Shown piece by piece: positions 8,759 to 18,235 of a stretch of DNA of 64,000 nucleotides (positions within the stretch are counted from its first letter, which is position 1; each line of letters starts with the position of its first letter). This stretch comes from Emergencia timonensis (GTDB lineage: Bacteria > Bacillota > Clostridia > Peptostreptococcales > Anaerovoracaceae): positions 868,001-932,000 of the forward strand of contig NZ_FLKM01000009.1 of assembly GCF_900086585.1 (NCBI RefSeq). The letters are read 5' to 3'. Under the pieces are notes generated by a model, which saw nothing but the letters and a program-made list of their open reading frames with translations, did not search any database and had not been told where the DNA came from. The translations under genes and the position numbers were made by a program.

Positions 8759-8896
8759 TTAGCAGAGTCGTACGAAGAACTCCTTCCAACCAAACATGGC
8801 TTAGGCTTCGTTTGCATGGGGAGTGAAAGCGTAAGGTCTGCCAGCCAAAACAAGTTTTGGGGCAGAACCATAAAAGTAAGCGAGGTTAAAAATACA
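8759..8896 (+). repeat. Hairpin repeat in the pheS-pheT gap
   Basis: The 138-bp gap carries a hairpin at 8835-8869: outer arms GGTCTGCC/GGCAGAACC and inner arms CCAAAAC/GTTTTGG around a two-base loop. It has the same plan (CCAGC, stem, short loop, stem, GGGGCA) as the repeat before murG at 3319-3358, with different stem sequence. A second palindrome-like part is at about 8797-8820. The element sits upstream of the pheT start. Confidence 0.6.
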
Positions 8897-11344
8897 ATGT
8901 TAGTATCATTACAATGGTTAAAAGATTATACAAATGTAAACGTGCCTATTGACGAATTCTGTGATCGCATGATCATGAGCGGATCCGATATGGAGACCTG
9001 CGAAGAATTGGGATGCGGCATCAGCGGCGTCGTAGTAGGCAGAATTGACAAAATAGAACAGCACCCTGATGCGAACAAACTGGTAGTATGCCAGGTCAAC
9101 GTAGGCGAAGAAGAACCGCTGCAGATCGTTACAGGGGCAACGAATATTTACGAAGGCGGTTATGTGCCCGTAGCAAAGGATAACAGCCATATTCCAGGGC
9201 CACTTCACGGTCAGCCGAAGGTGGAAGGCGGCGTGACGATTACCAAAGGCGAACTTCGCGGCGTAGTTTCTAACGGCATGCTCTGCGGGCCGCAGGAACT
9301 GGGGTATGACGACAAGATCGCGCCGTACATTTCTAAAGACGGAATCTGGATGCTGCCAGGCAACTGGGATGAATATTTAGGCAAAGATTTTGCCAAGGCA
9401 CTGGAGCTTTCCGACTATGTGATAGACTTCTGCATTACGCCCAACCGTTCTGACTGCCTGTGCATGATCGGTATGGCAAAAGAAGCTGCCGCAGTATTTG
9501 AAGAAAAGATGACCTACCCTGATACAGAATGCGAGAAGACTGACGAAAACGCATCAGATTATATCAGTGTAGAAGTTAAAGATAACAACTGCAAACGTTA
9601 CACTGCCAGAATCATCAAAGACGTAAAAATTGAGCAGTCACCTTGGTGGCTGCAGAAACGCCTGATGGCAGCCGGCATGAGACCGATTAACAATATGGTA
9701 GATATTACTAACTTCGTCATGATGGAATACGGTCAGCCGCTCCATGCTTTCGACATCAGAAGCATTGCTGGCAGTCACATCGTCGTGGATATGGCGAAAG
9801 ACGGAGATAAATTCGTAACTTTGGATGGCCAGGAAAGAGATGTCTATGCAGACACACTGATGATTAACGACGCCGAAAAACCAATCGGTATCGCCGGCAT
9901 CATGGGTGGTCTGGATTCCGAAATCGTCGACGATACCAACACCGTCGTCGTGGAATCCGCTTGCTTTGATAAGACCTGTGTTCACCGTTCCATCAAAAAA
10001 TTGGGACTGAAGACTGAGGCGGCCGCCAGATATGAAAGAGGCCTGGACCCGAACCTGTGTGAAGCCGCTGCAGACAGAGTCTGCAAACTGGTAGAGATGC
10101 TGGGCTGCGGTAAAGTCCTCAATGGCAGCGTGGACGTCTATCACAACCCGGAAACAGCACCTGTTATCAAATGCAGAGTCAGCAGAGTCAATAAAATTCT
10201 GGGCACTGACATTCCAAGAGAAGAGATGGTAAACTACCTGGAAAGACTGGATATGAAGGTCGAAGGTGAAGGTGATACCATGTTGGTAACGCCGCCTACA
10301 GTCCGTCAGGATATGAAAGAAGAAGTTGACTGTGTAGAGGAAGTGGCTAGACTGTATGGCTATGATAATCTGCCGATGACCCTGCCTAGCGCAGACACGG
10401 TGGGAACCGTCAGCAAGAGCTGGGAACTGCGGGATATGACCAGAAACCTGCTCTGCGGCATGGGCGCAAGCGAAATTCAGACCTACTCCTTCTCAAACAA
10501 CAAGATTTTAGACGGAATCGGTATTGAAGAAGATTCGTGGGAGAGAAACTTCGTCGATATCATCAATCCGATGGGAGAAGAGACTTCTGCAATGAGAACG
10601 ATTCTGACCCCGGGTATGTTGGAAGTTCTGGGCAGAAACTGTGCGAGAAATCAGGAGCGTGTAAGAGCATACGAAATCGGACTGACCTACATGAAAAATC
10701 TGGTGGACGCACAGGCGCTGCCAGTAGAATCCTATAACTTGACCATGGGTATCTATGGCAAGGATGAGGACTTCTTCACACTGAAAGGCATGGTTGTAAC
10801 GCTTCTGGAAAGACTGGGCATCGAAGATCTGGAATTTGCAGCAGAGTCAGATTACAAGGTATATCATCCTGGCAGATGTGCAAGAATCCTTACAAGAGAC
10901 AAAAACGGTGAAACCGTTGAACTGGGTATCATGGGTGAGGTACACCCTGATGTAGCAGAGAATTATGGAATTGGAACGCGTTGTTATATTTGCGAGCTGT
11001 TTTTCGACCTGATTGTCGAGCTTTCGGACAAAGAAATTCAGTATCATCAGCCGCCGAAATACCCTTCTACATCGCGAGATGTTGCAATGATTGTAGAAGA
11101 GGATCTGCAGGTGGCAGACATGGAAAAGGCCATTAGAGAGGCAGGTACTGAAATTCTGAGAGAAGTCAAATTGTTCGACGTCTATAGAGGCGAACAGGTT
11201 GAAGCCGGCAAGAAGAGTGTGGCTTTCAGTCTGACTTACAGACACGATGACAAGACTTTGACAGACGAAGAAGTAGATCAAATTCACAGCAAAGTGATTG
11301 AACTGCTGAAAGAAAAGTTCAAGGCTGTAATTCGTGACAACTAA
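8897..11344 (+). CDS. pheT: Phenylalanine--tRNA ligase beta subunit
   Basis: Beta subunit of PheRS, about 815 residues. Order of domains: EMAP-type tRNA-binding OB fold (about 40-150), B3/B4 editing domain in the first half, B5 domain, a catalytically inactive synthetase-like core (from about residue 490), and the C-terminal FDX-ACB anticodon-binding domain (about 720-815, with YPSTSRDVAMIVEED). The ATG at 8897 gives the usual MLVSLQWLKDY start; the open frame runs 27 residues further upstream through the hairpin repeat and is judged non-coding there. Confidence 0.97.
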   Translation: MLVSLQWLKDYTNVNVPIDEFCDRMIMSGSDMETCEELGCGISGVVVGRIDKIEQHPDANKLVVCQVNVGEEEPLQIVTGATNIYEGGYVPVAKDNSHIPGPLHGQPKVEGGVTITKGELRGVVSNGMLCGPQELGYDDKIAPYISKDGIWMLPGNWDEYLGKDFAKALELSDYVIDFCITPNRSDCLCMIGMAKEAAAVFEEKMTYPDTECEKTDENASDYISVEVKDNNCKRYTARIIKDVKIEQSPWWLQKRLMAAGMRPINNMVDITNFVMMEYGQPLHAFDIRSIAGSHIVVDMAKDGDKFVTLDGQERDVYADTLMINDAEKPIGIAGIMGGLDSEIVDDTNTVVVESACFDKTCVHRSIKKLGLKTEAAARYERGLDPNLCEAAADRVCKLVEMLGCGKVLNGSVDVYHNPETAPVIKCRVSRVNKILGTDIPREEMVNYLERLDMKVEGEGDTMLVTPPTVRQDMKEEVDCVEEVARLYGYDNLPMTLPSADTVGTVSKSWELRDMTRNLLCGMGASEIQTYSFSNNKILDGIGIEEDSWERNFVDIINPMGEETSAMRTILTPGMLEVLGRNCARNQERVRAYEIGLTYMKNLVDAQALPVESYNLTMGIYGKDEDFFTLKGMVVTLLERLGIEDLEFAAESDYKVYHPGRCARILTRDKNGETVELGIMGEVHPDVAENYGIGTRCYICELFFDLIVELSDKEIQYHQPPKYPSTSRDVAMIVEEDLQVADMEKAIREAGTEILREVKLFDVYRGEQVEAGKKSVAFSLTYRHDDKTLTDEEVDQIHSKVIELLKEKFKAVIRDN

Positions 11345-11373
11345 TTGTAAAATGTCAGTAGGAGAGAAATAGT

Positions 11374-11838
11374 ATGGAGAGCAAAGTAACTGTAAAGATT
11401 TTTGGACAGGAGTACACCATTGCTGGTGATAAAGCAGCAGAAGAGATTGAAAAAATAGCAGAATATGTCGACAATAAGATGCGTCTGATCAGCAGAGTTG
11501 CTGGAGATTCCGGTCAGGGCAGTATCGCAATACTGTCTGCCATCAATGTTGCAGAGGAATACTTTGACGCTCTGAGCCAGATCGAACAGCTGAAAATCTC
11601 GAAAACGCAGCTTGAAAACGACTCCAAGTACTACTTGAAGATGTGGGAAGATGCAAAGCAGAACTCCATGCAGTACAAAGAAAGCATGTCCGAAATTAAA
11701 ACGCAGAAAAAAGAAAATGATGAGAGATTCAAAGAACTGCAGGCCAAGTGCAGCGAATATGAAAATTCCTTTTTCGATCTACAGATGGAAAATATCCAGT
11801 TGAAAAGCGAGTTAGAAAAACTGAAAAACAATGGATAG
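11374..11838 (+). CDS. zapA: Cell division protein ZapA
   Basis: A 154-residue ZapA, which bundles FtsZ filaments. The N-terminal globular part (about 1-65: KVTVKIFGQEYTIAGDKAAEEIEKIAEYVDNKM) is the ZapA fold. A long coiled coil fills the rest, rich in Lys, Glu and Leu heptads. It is longer than typical ZapA (~90-110 residues), all by extension of the coiled coil. AGGAGAG precedes the ATG. The gene lies between pheT and mutS2, a frequent Firmicute order. Confidence 0.9.
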   Translation: MESKVTVKIFGQEYTIAGDKAAEEIEKIAEYVDNKMRLISRVAGDSGQGSIAILSAINVAEEYFDALSQIEQLKISKTQLENDSKYYLKMWEDAKQNSMQYKESMSEIKTQKKENDERFKELQAKCSEYENSFFDLQMENIQLKSELEKLKNNG

Positions 11839-11849
11839 AGGAAATCATC

Positions 11850-14228
11850 ATGAATAAAAAAGCACTAGATGTGTTAGAGTATAAAAAAATTATTGAGCTT
11901 CTGAAAGAGGAGGCAGGTTCGGAAATGTCACGTAAGATTATTTCCGAACTGGTGCCTTATACCGACGTGCATGTAATTTCAGAAGAACTAAGGTCAACCA
12001 CGGAAGCGGTTGACCTTATTGTGCGTAAGGGGCCTCTGCCTACGGGCGGTATCTATGATATCGGCCAGAGCCTTGGATTAGCAAGGAAAGGCGGCACATT
12101 GTCCATGAAGCAGCTGCTGCAGGTTCATTACAATTTGCGCATCTGCGAGCGGATCGTCAGCTTTATGAAAAGTGACCTGCCCCCGCTGCCCCTGATCAAT
12201 TCCATGACAGAATTGATCGTGACCATGCCCCGTCTGGCGGAGAATATCGACAGATGTATTCTCTCTGAGGATGAGATGAGCGACAATGCCTCATCAGAAC
12301 TGCGAAGTATCAGACGCAGCATCGGCAGACAGAACGAGGCTATCAAAAACAAATTGAATCACATCCTGAATTCATCTGATAATCGGACTTATCTGCAGGA
12401 TTCCATCGTGACTATGCGGGACGGCAGATATGTCATACCTGTCAAGCAGGAGCATCGGGCCAGGTTTCCGGGCATCGTCCACGACCAGTCCAAGGCCGGG
12501 GCGACCCTCTTTGTGGAACCCCAGGTCATCGTAAACTTGAACAACGAACTGAGAGAACTGGAGATGGCCGAAGAAGCGGAAATCGCGCGGATTCTGGCAG
12601 AGCTTTCTGCCAGCGTGGCGGAGCATTTCCACGACATCAAGAACAACCAGGAGATTCTCATTCAGCTGGATTTTATCATGGCGAAAGGGAAATTTTCCTG
12701 TCGTATGAAAGCAGAAGAGCCCCATATCAATGAAGACGGCTATCTCCTCATCAGAGAGGGGCGGCACCCTTTGATCGACGAAAAGAAAGTGGTGCCCATC
12801 AACGTCTCCATCGGCAAAGATTACCGAACCCTTGTAGTCACTGGACCTAATACGGGCGGTAAGACGGTAACCCTCAAGACCATCGGGCTTCTGGCCCTCA
12901 TGGCGCAGAGCGGCCTGCACATTCCGGCATCCAGCCAGAGCCAGATCCCCATCTTTGATGATGTCTTTGCTGACATCGGAGACGAGCAGAGTATCGAGCA
13001 GAGCCTGTCAACCTTCTCCTCTCACATGAAGAACATCGTCAGAATCGCAGAGGAAGCTGATGCCGATTCACTGGTACTCCTTGACGAGTTGGGGGCGGGC
13101 ACGGATCCGACGGAGGGCGCGGCTCTCGCCATCGCCATATTGGAGAACCTCTACAAGAGAGGCGCCATGACGGCGGCAACCACCCACTACAACGAAATAA
13201 AGAAATACGCCTTGTCCACAGACGGCGTTGAAAACGCCTCTATGGAATTTAACGTGGAGACACTGAGCCCGACTTATCGGCTTACCATCGGCATTCCAGG
13301 CAAGTCCAACGCTTTCGAGATATCCAAGAAGCTGGGACTGTCAGAGACTTTGATCGACAGGGCAGGACAGCTCATCGAGCGGGGCGATATCGAGTTTGAG
13401 GACGTGATCAGCGCCATCGAAGCCGACAAGAAAAAGGCGGAGGAAGAGCGGGATGAGGCCATCATGATTAACCTTGCCATGAAGAAAAAGCAGGAAGAGA
13501 TCGAGAAACAGATGGCGGATCTTGCAAAGAAAAAAGAAAAGATGATCGCCGATGCCAGAGAAGAGGCGCGGGAGATCCTCAGAGACGCCAGAGAGACGGC
13601 CAGTGAAGTACAGAAGGAACTGAAGGAACTCTCCAAGCTGGAAAGCATGGGCGAGCGGAACAAGCGCTTTGACAAGAGCAGACGGAAGCTGAAAGAGACA
13701 GAAGGAAAATACGCCGAAAGACTGATCAGACAGGTCAACAACAATCCGGTGCAGGCATCGGAGATCAAGGTGGGCGATCGAGTCAAGGTTTTGTCTCTGG
13801 ATCAGAACGGAGAGATTCTTTCCCTGCCCGACGACAAGGGGAACCTTTTGGTCAAGGTGGGCATCATGAAGGCCAACCTGAGCCTGGACGATTTGATGCT
13901 GATCAACGACGGCACTGGCAAGAAGAAGTCTTCGAAATCATCAAAATACGGCCAGCTTTATAAAGTAAAGGCGCAAAACGTTTCTATTTCCATCAACGTA
14001 CAGGGTGAAAGCCTAGATGATGCGGTGATGGATGTCGATAAATATCTGGACGACGCTTACGTAGCGGGACTCAAGGAGGTCACGGTCATACACGGACGGG
14101 GAGAAGGCATCCTCAAGTCCGGTATCAGAGACATGTGCAAGAGACATAAGCACGTTGCATCATTTAGAAAAGGCAATTATAATGAAGGCGGTGACGGCGT
14201 CACCATCGTGAAAATGAAAACGGAGTAA
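11850..14228 (+). CDS. mutS2: MutS2 endonuclease / ribosome-splitting ATPase
   Basis: A 792-residue MutS2 protein. MutS2 differs from mismatch-repair MutS by lacking the mismatch-recognition domains and having a C-terminal Smr domain; it has been linked to suppression of recombination and to rescue of collided ribosomes. The lever/clamp region (about 1-310) is followed by the ABC ATPase with Walker A GPNTGGKTVTLKT at about 332-344 and Walker B LVLLDELGAGTDPTEGAA near 410. A long charged coiled coil covers about 515-640. The Smr domain (about 715-792) contains VIHGRGEGILKSGI. All key motifs are intact. Confidence 0.96.
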   Translation: MNKKALDVLEYKKIIELLKEEAGSEMSRKIISELVPYTDVHVISEELRSTTEAVDLIVRKGPLPTGGIYDIGQSLGLARKGGTLSMKQLLQVHYNLRICERIVSFMKSDLPPLPLINSMTELIVTMPRLAENIDRCILSEDEMSDNASSELRSIRRSIGRQNEAIKNKLNHILNSSDNRTYLQDSIVTMRDGRYVIPVKQEHRARFPGIVHDQSKAGATLFVEPQVIVNLNNELRELEMAEEAEIARILAELSASVAEHFHDIKNNQEILIQLDFIMAKGKFSCRMKAEEPHINEDGYLLIREGRHPLIDEKKVVPINVSIGKDYRTLVVTGPNTGGKTVTLKTIGLLALMAQSGLHIPASSQSQIPIFDDVFADIGDEQSIEQSLSTFSSHMKNIVRIAEEADADSLVLLDELGAGTDPTEGAALAIAILENLYKRGAMTAATTHYNEIKKYALSTDGVENASMEFNVETLSPTYRLTIGIPGKSNAFEISKKLGLSETLIDRAGQLIERGDIEFEDVISAIEADKKKAEEERDEAIMINLAMKKKQEEIEKQMADLAKKKEKMIADAREEAREILRDARETASEVQKELKELSKLESMGERNKRFDKSRRKLKETEGKYAERLIRQVNNNPVQASEIKVGDRVKVLSLDQNGEILSLPDDKGNLLVKVGIMKANLSLDDLMLINDGTGKKKSSKSSKYGQLYKVKAQNVSISINVQGESLDDAVMDVDKYLDDAYVAGLKEVTVIHGRGEGILKSGIRDMCKRHKHVASFRKGNYNEGGDGVTIVKMKTE

Positions 14229-14232
14229 TCAT

Positions 14233-14679
14233 ATGTATTTGATCAGCGGATGCCTTTTGGGGCACAACTGCAAGTATAACGGAGGCAATAATTATAACAA
14301 AGAAGTCTGTGACTTTTATGAGAATCACTCCTGCGTTTCTGTCTGCCCGGAAGGAAGCAGCGGACTGCCCACACCCAGACCGCCAGCCGAGTATGTGGGG
14401 AGGCGGATTCTGGACAGGGAAGGCACGGACGTGACCGAAGCCTTCGAGCGAGGGGCAGCCCTTTCTTTAGAGCGGGCTTTTGATGAGGCCCGGCGGCGCG
14501 GCGAAACAATCGAAGGCGCTGTGCTCAAAGCCAACAGCCCCTCCTGCGGCAGCGACAAGATCTATGACGGAACTTTTTCCGGCAGACTGGTCCAGGGAGA
14601 CGGCTGTTTTGCGGCAAAGCTCAAAGAGCGGGGAATCAAAGTAATTTCAGAGAAGGAGATAAACAATGGTAAATTTTAA
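14233..14679 (+). CDS. DUF523 family protein
   Basis: A 148-residue protein of the DUF523 family (YbbK-like), function not established. Conserved cysteines appear in GCLLGHNCKYNGGNNYN near the N-terminus, in VCPEGSSGLPTPRPP in the middle, and in KANSPSCGS near 103-109; the set suggests metal or Fe-S binding, which is inference. It starts 4 bp after mutS2 and overlaps the argS start by 14 bp, so it is part of the same transcript. Confidence 0.85.
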   Translation: MYLISGCLLGHNCKYNGGNNYNKEVCDFYENHSCVSVCPEGSSGLPTPRPPAEYVGRRILDREGTDVTEAFERGAALSLERAFDEARRRGETIEGAVLKANSPSCGSDKIYDGTFSGRLVQGDGCFAAKLKERGIKVISEKEINNGKF

Positions 14680-16390
14680 AGATGAAATCGCAAAATTGAT
14701 TGCGGAGAAGGTAGAAGGCCTCGAGCTTTCGGAGATTCAGGACATGATTGAAGTGCCGCAGGATACAAAGATGGGAGACTATGCGTTCCCATGCTTCAAG
14801 CTGGCCAAGGTGCTGCGCAAGGCGCCGCCTCTCATCGCCAAGGGCATCGCAGAGGGCATCGCGGACGCGCCTTTGTTCGAAAAGGTGGAACAGGTCAACG
14901 CTTATGTCAACATGTTCATTTCCAAGGAGGAGTTCGTCAAGGATACCCTGGAAGAGGTTCTGGCAAAGGGTGATGATTTTGGCAGGACAGATATCGGCGC
15001 AGGCAAGAAGGTCATCGTCGAGTATTCTTCTCCGAACATCGCAAAACCGTTCCACATCGGCCACATCAGAAGCACGGTCATCGGAAACTCCATCTACAAA
15101 ATTTATGACGCGCTTGGGTACGATGTGGTCAGAATCAACCATCTAGGTGATTACGGCACCCAGTTCGGCAAGATGATCTGCGCCTACAGACATTGGGGCA
15201 ACAAGGAAGACGTCATTAAGGAACCGATCAAAACCCTGCTCAGCTATTACACCAAGTTCCACGTGGAAGTAGAAACCCATCCGGAGCTGGACGATGAAGC
15301 GAGAGAGATCTTTACCAAACTGGAGCACGGTGAAAAGGAAGAGGTGGAACTCTGGCAGTGGTTCAGAGACGAATCTCTGAAGGAATTTACCAGAGTATAT
15401 GACATGCTGGGCATCTCCTTTGACTCCTACGCCGGTGAGAGCTTTTACTCCGACAAGATGCCTAGATTCGTGAAGGAACTTGCAGACAAGGGACTGCTGG
15501 AAGAATCCCAAGGCGCACAGATTGTCGACTTGGAGCCTTATGGCCTGGGCGCTGCCCTGGTTACAAAATCTGACGGCTCCACCCTCTATATCACAAGGGA
15601 TATCGCGGCAGCCGTATATAGAAAAGAAACCTATGATTTCTATAAGAACATCTACGTAGTCGCTTCTCAGCAGAACCTCCACTTCCAGCAGTGGATTCAG
15701 ATTGTAGAACTTCTGGGCTACGAATGGGCGAGAGACTGCGTCCACATTCCATTCGGCCTTGTCAGCCTGGAGGACGGCACCATGTCCACCAGAGAGGGCA
15801 GAGTGGTCTTCCTGGAGGATGTTCTCAACAAAGCAGTAGATAAGACGAAGGAAATCATTAAAGAGAAGAACGCAGACGCATCAGAAGCGGATGTTGATGA
15901 GATCGCCAAAGCAGTGGGTATCGGTGCGGTCATTTTCCAGGAATTATCCAACAACAGAATCAAAGACTACACATTCAAGTGGGATAAAGTGCTCAACTTT
16001 GACGGAGAGACGGGTCCTTATGTGCAGTATACCCATGCGAGATGTGCGTCCGTATTGCGCAAGGCGGGAGAGGCCATCGTGAAAAAGGCAGCCGCACTTG
16101 AGGGCGTGGACTTTCAATATCTCTGCAGCGAGAGCGCTTATGAACTGGCAAAGCTGTTATACAAATTCCCTGCCGTCATCGTGGACGCAGGCGAAAAATA
16201 TGAACCATCCATCGTAACCAGACATATTGTAGATATGGCACAGGGCTTCAACCGTTTCTATCACGATGAGCACATCCTGACAGATAACGAGGAGGAGCAG
16301 GTCGCAAAAGTGGCTCTGGTCATCGCAGCAAAGGACGCCATCAAAAACGGACTGGCACTGCTGGGCATGAAAGCGCCAGAAAGAATGTAG
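14666..16390 (+). CDS. argS: Arginine--tRNA ligase
   Basis: Class I arginyl-tRNA synthetase, 574 residues. The N-terminal Add-1 domain recognises the tRNA D loop (about 1-110). The catalytic Rossmann fold begins with SSPNIAKPFHIGHIRST, holding the HIGH motif near 131. The region around VSLEDGTMSTREG stands in for the KMSKS loop, which is degenerate in many ArgRS. The C-terminal all-helical DALR anticodon domain ends at LGMKAPERM. AAGGAG precedes the ATG. The gene ends six bases before a 185-bp palindromic element. Confidence 0.97.
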   Translation: MVNFKDEIAKLIAEKVEGLELSEIQDMIEVPQDTKMGDYAFPCFKLAKVLRKAPPLIAKGIAEGIADAPLFEKVEQVNAYVNMFISKEEFVKDTLEEVLAKGDDFGRTDIGAGKKVIVEYSSPNIAKPFHIGHIRSTVIGNSIYKIYDALGYDVVRINHLGDYGTQFGKMICAYRHWGNKEDVIKEPIKTLLSYYTKFHVEVETHPELDDEAREIFTKLEHGEKEEVELWQWFRDESLKEFTRVYDMLGISFDSYAGESFYSDKMPRFVKELADKGLLEESQGAQIVDLEPYGLGAALVTKSDGSTLYITRDIAAAVYRKETYDFYKNIYVVASQQNLHFQQWIQIVELLGYEWARDCVHIPFGLVSLEDGTMSTREGRVVFLEDVLNKAVDKTKEIIKEKNADASEADVDEIAKAVGIGAVIFQELSNNRIKDYTFKWDKVLNFDGETGPYVQYTHARCASVLRKAGEAIVKKAAALEGVDFQYLCSESAYELAKLLYKFPAVIVDAGEKYEPSIVTRHIVDMAQGFNRFYHDEHILTDNEEEQVAKVALVIAAKDAIKNGLALLGMKAPERM

Positions 16391-16395
16391 CGCTG

Positions 16396-16580
16396 GCAGG
16401 GGAGTTTCGTTCACTCTGCACCGAAAACAGGCACACTCATAAAATGCGTTTTCGCTTTCTCATGGCTTCGCCGGAACTCGCCTGACGGCTCAGACAACCG
16501 GCTCAGCCAGAGAAACCCTGGAAAACGCATTTTGCGGGTGCATCTGTTTTCTGCAGAAATCGTTCGCAGAAATCCCCTGC
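16396..16580 (+). repeat. Long interrupted palindrome after argS
   Basis: Three pairs of arms nest symmetrically: GCAGGGGA (16396-16403) with TCCCCTGC (16573-16580); GAAAACAG (16423-16430) with CTGTTTTC (16544-16551); AAAATGCGTTTTC (16441-16453) with GAAAACGCATTTT (16521-16533). The centre contains CGCCTGACGGCTCA (16479-16492), which also occurs at 3281-3294 before murG. It could act as a large terminator for argS or be a non-autonomous mobile palindrome. Confidence 0.65.
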
Positions 16581-16606
16581 CCTGCGCAGCGGGAAAGCAG
16601 CCGGGG

Positions 16607-16712
16607 TTTGCCCCTCCGGGTTGCTTGGGTTTACCCTCCGGGCGGCCTCATTTGCCCCTCCGGGTTGCTTGCCATGCCCTCCGGGCGGCCTCATTTGCCC
16701 CTCCGGGCGGCA
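16607..16712 (+). repeat. GC-rich tandem repeat, about 43-44 bp units
   Basis: Two and a half units beginning TTTGCCCCTCCGGG (16607-16650, 16651-16693, 16694-16712). Each full unit carries two CCTCCGGG cores. Short frames across it encode only repetitive Pro/Gly/Cys-rich peptide and are not taken as genes. Confidence 0.75.
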
Positions 16713-16856
16713 GTGTTACGCAGATTCTCCCCGGAAGGCTGGAAACGTTAAGCAGAAAGGCAGAATATCTGCTGATCTGCGTAACATTTGCATAGCTAAT
16801 GGCTCGCGCCCGCCCTCATCTGCTAGGGGAGGGGGGTATGGCTTACGATAAAATTG

Positions 16857-17105
16857 TGCTTTTTGAAGGATTTAGTGTAGTTTGACATAATTGATCGGAC
16901 AGTAAGGCTTGGTTTTAAGAGATTTCGAGGCAGTTTGGCTGGATAATATGTAATATTATGGAAGATAGTTGCTTTTGAGAGAGCTTTCAGGCGGAAATGA
17001 GCGGATAAATTGAAGAAAAATAACCGTTGCTGCCATTTTGAAGCCAAATCGGCGCGCCCCGAGGGGTTTTGTTATGTCAAATAATTAAAAAAATGCCAAA
17101 AAGCA
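16857..17105. mobile_element. Possible MITE-like element with imperfect terminal inverted repeats
   Basis: TGCTTTTTG (16857-16865) and TTTGACATAA (16881-16890), separated by 15 bp, reappear inverted at the other side as TTATGTCAAA (17072-17081) and CAAAAAGCA (17097-17105), again 15 bp apart. The interior has no gene. The symmetry of both matches and the equal spacing suggest a small non-autonomous element of about 249 bp, but no target-site duplication was established. Confidence 0.4.
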
Positions 17106-17154
17106 TAAAACTATCGTATAGGGATTCCAAGTCAAAGTTTATATGTAAAATATG

Positions 17155-17237
17155 ACCGCTTAAGAATGAAGCGAGAAAAAAGTTAACTTAAAAAAATCTC
17201 CTTTCTGCTGGAGAATACCCTTTCATTCCTAAGCGGC
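17155..17237. repeat. Inverted repeat before the radical SAM gene
   Basis: ACCGCTTAAGAATGAA (17155-17170) pairs with TTCATTCCTAAGCGGC (17222-17237), with a 51-base loop. The rest of the gap from 17106 to 17360 shows nothing else recognisable. Role unknown; it may be a terminator-like hairpin or leader structure. Confidence 0.45.
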
Positions 17238-17360
17238 TTTGTCAGAAATAGCTATGATTTTCAAAATTTGGAAGCGCTGGTTTCGATGAACCGGGAGACG
17301 GATTTTGAGGAATCATCTATTTTTGACGGTTAGTGAAAGAATGAAAGGATATTCTGATTT

Positions 17361-18233
17361 ATGAGATATGAAGGTGATATTTACAGACCTCCCAGTGAGG
17401 CTTACAGCCTGTTAATTCAGGTGACCATTGGCTGCTCTCACAACAAATGCACTTTTTGCAGTATGTTCAAGGACAAAAAGTTCAGAGTGAGGGAAGTGAG
17501 CGAGGTTCTGGAGGACCTGGAAACAGCGAGGAAAACCTATCGCAGGGTGGAGAAGATCTTCTTATGCGACGGTGACGCCCTCTGTCTTGCTAATCACAAG
17601 CTGATGGTGATATTAGAGAAAATCAGGGAACTGTTTCCGGAGTGCAAACGAGTCGGTATTTATGGATCTGCAAAAGATGTTCTGCGCAAGAGTCCAGCGG
17701 AACTTGCGGAACTTCGCAGCGCCGGCATCGGCATGATTTATCTGGGTGCAGAATCGGGCAGCCAGAAGGTGCTGGATGCGATCTGCAAGGGTGTCACCCG
17801 CGAGCAGATGATCGAAGCGGTGCACAAGATCGAAAATTCTGGCATCAAAGCGTCGGTTACCTTTATCTCCGGTCTTGCAGGCAAGGCAGGATGGGAAGAA
17901 CACGCCATCGAAACGGGAAAGATGATCAGCGAGATGAACGCTTCTTATGTGGGACTGCTGACTTTGATGCTGGATCCACGCGCGCCGATTACGAAACAGA
18001 TTGACAGCGGCGAATTGACGCTGCTATCTGGTGAAGAAGTGGTTGCAGAGACCTATCTCATGCTAAAACATGCAGAGCCGACAAAGACTTGCGTGTTTAG
18101 AAGCAATCACGCCTCAAACTATGTTTCTCTGCGCGGCAATCTGCCCTCTGACAAAGAGAGGATGATGCAAAAGCTGCAGCGCGCCATGGAAGATCGCGGC
18201 TTATTAAAGGATGAAAGATTCAGGATGTTATAA
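17361..18233 (+). CDS. Radical SAM protein
   Basis: A 290-residue radical SAM enzyme. The cluster motif is CSHNKCTFC near residues 25-33, a CX4CX2C spacing rather than the standard CX3CX2C. The pattern GAESGSQKVLDAICKG further on fits the HemN/MiaB-like (COG1032-type) barrel, and VTFISGLAGK follows. Substrate unknown. AAAGGA lies 12 bp before the ATG. It is 2 bp from another radical SAM gene and both likely share a transcript with the TPR gene. Confidence 0.85.
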   Translation: MRYEGDIYRPPSEAYSLLIQVTIGCSHNKCTFCSMFKDKKFRVREVSEVLEDLETARKTYRRVEKIFLCDGDALCLANHKLMVILEKIRELFPECKRVGIYGSAKDVLRKSPAELAELRSAGIGMIYLGAESGSQKVLDAICKGVTREQMIEAVHKIENSGIKASVTFISGLAGKAGWEEHAIETGKMISEMNASYVGLLTLMLDPRAPITKQIDSGELTLLSGEEVVAETYLMLKHAEPTKTCVFRSNHASNYVSLRGNLPSDKERMMQKLQRAMEDRGLLKDERFRML

Positions 18234-18235
18234 TT

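Noticed and set aside
16532..16851. Two short + strand frames in the GC-rich tandem repeat
   Set aside because: Low-complexity Pro/Gly/Cys-rich translation of repeats, no ribosome site.
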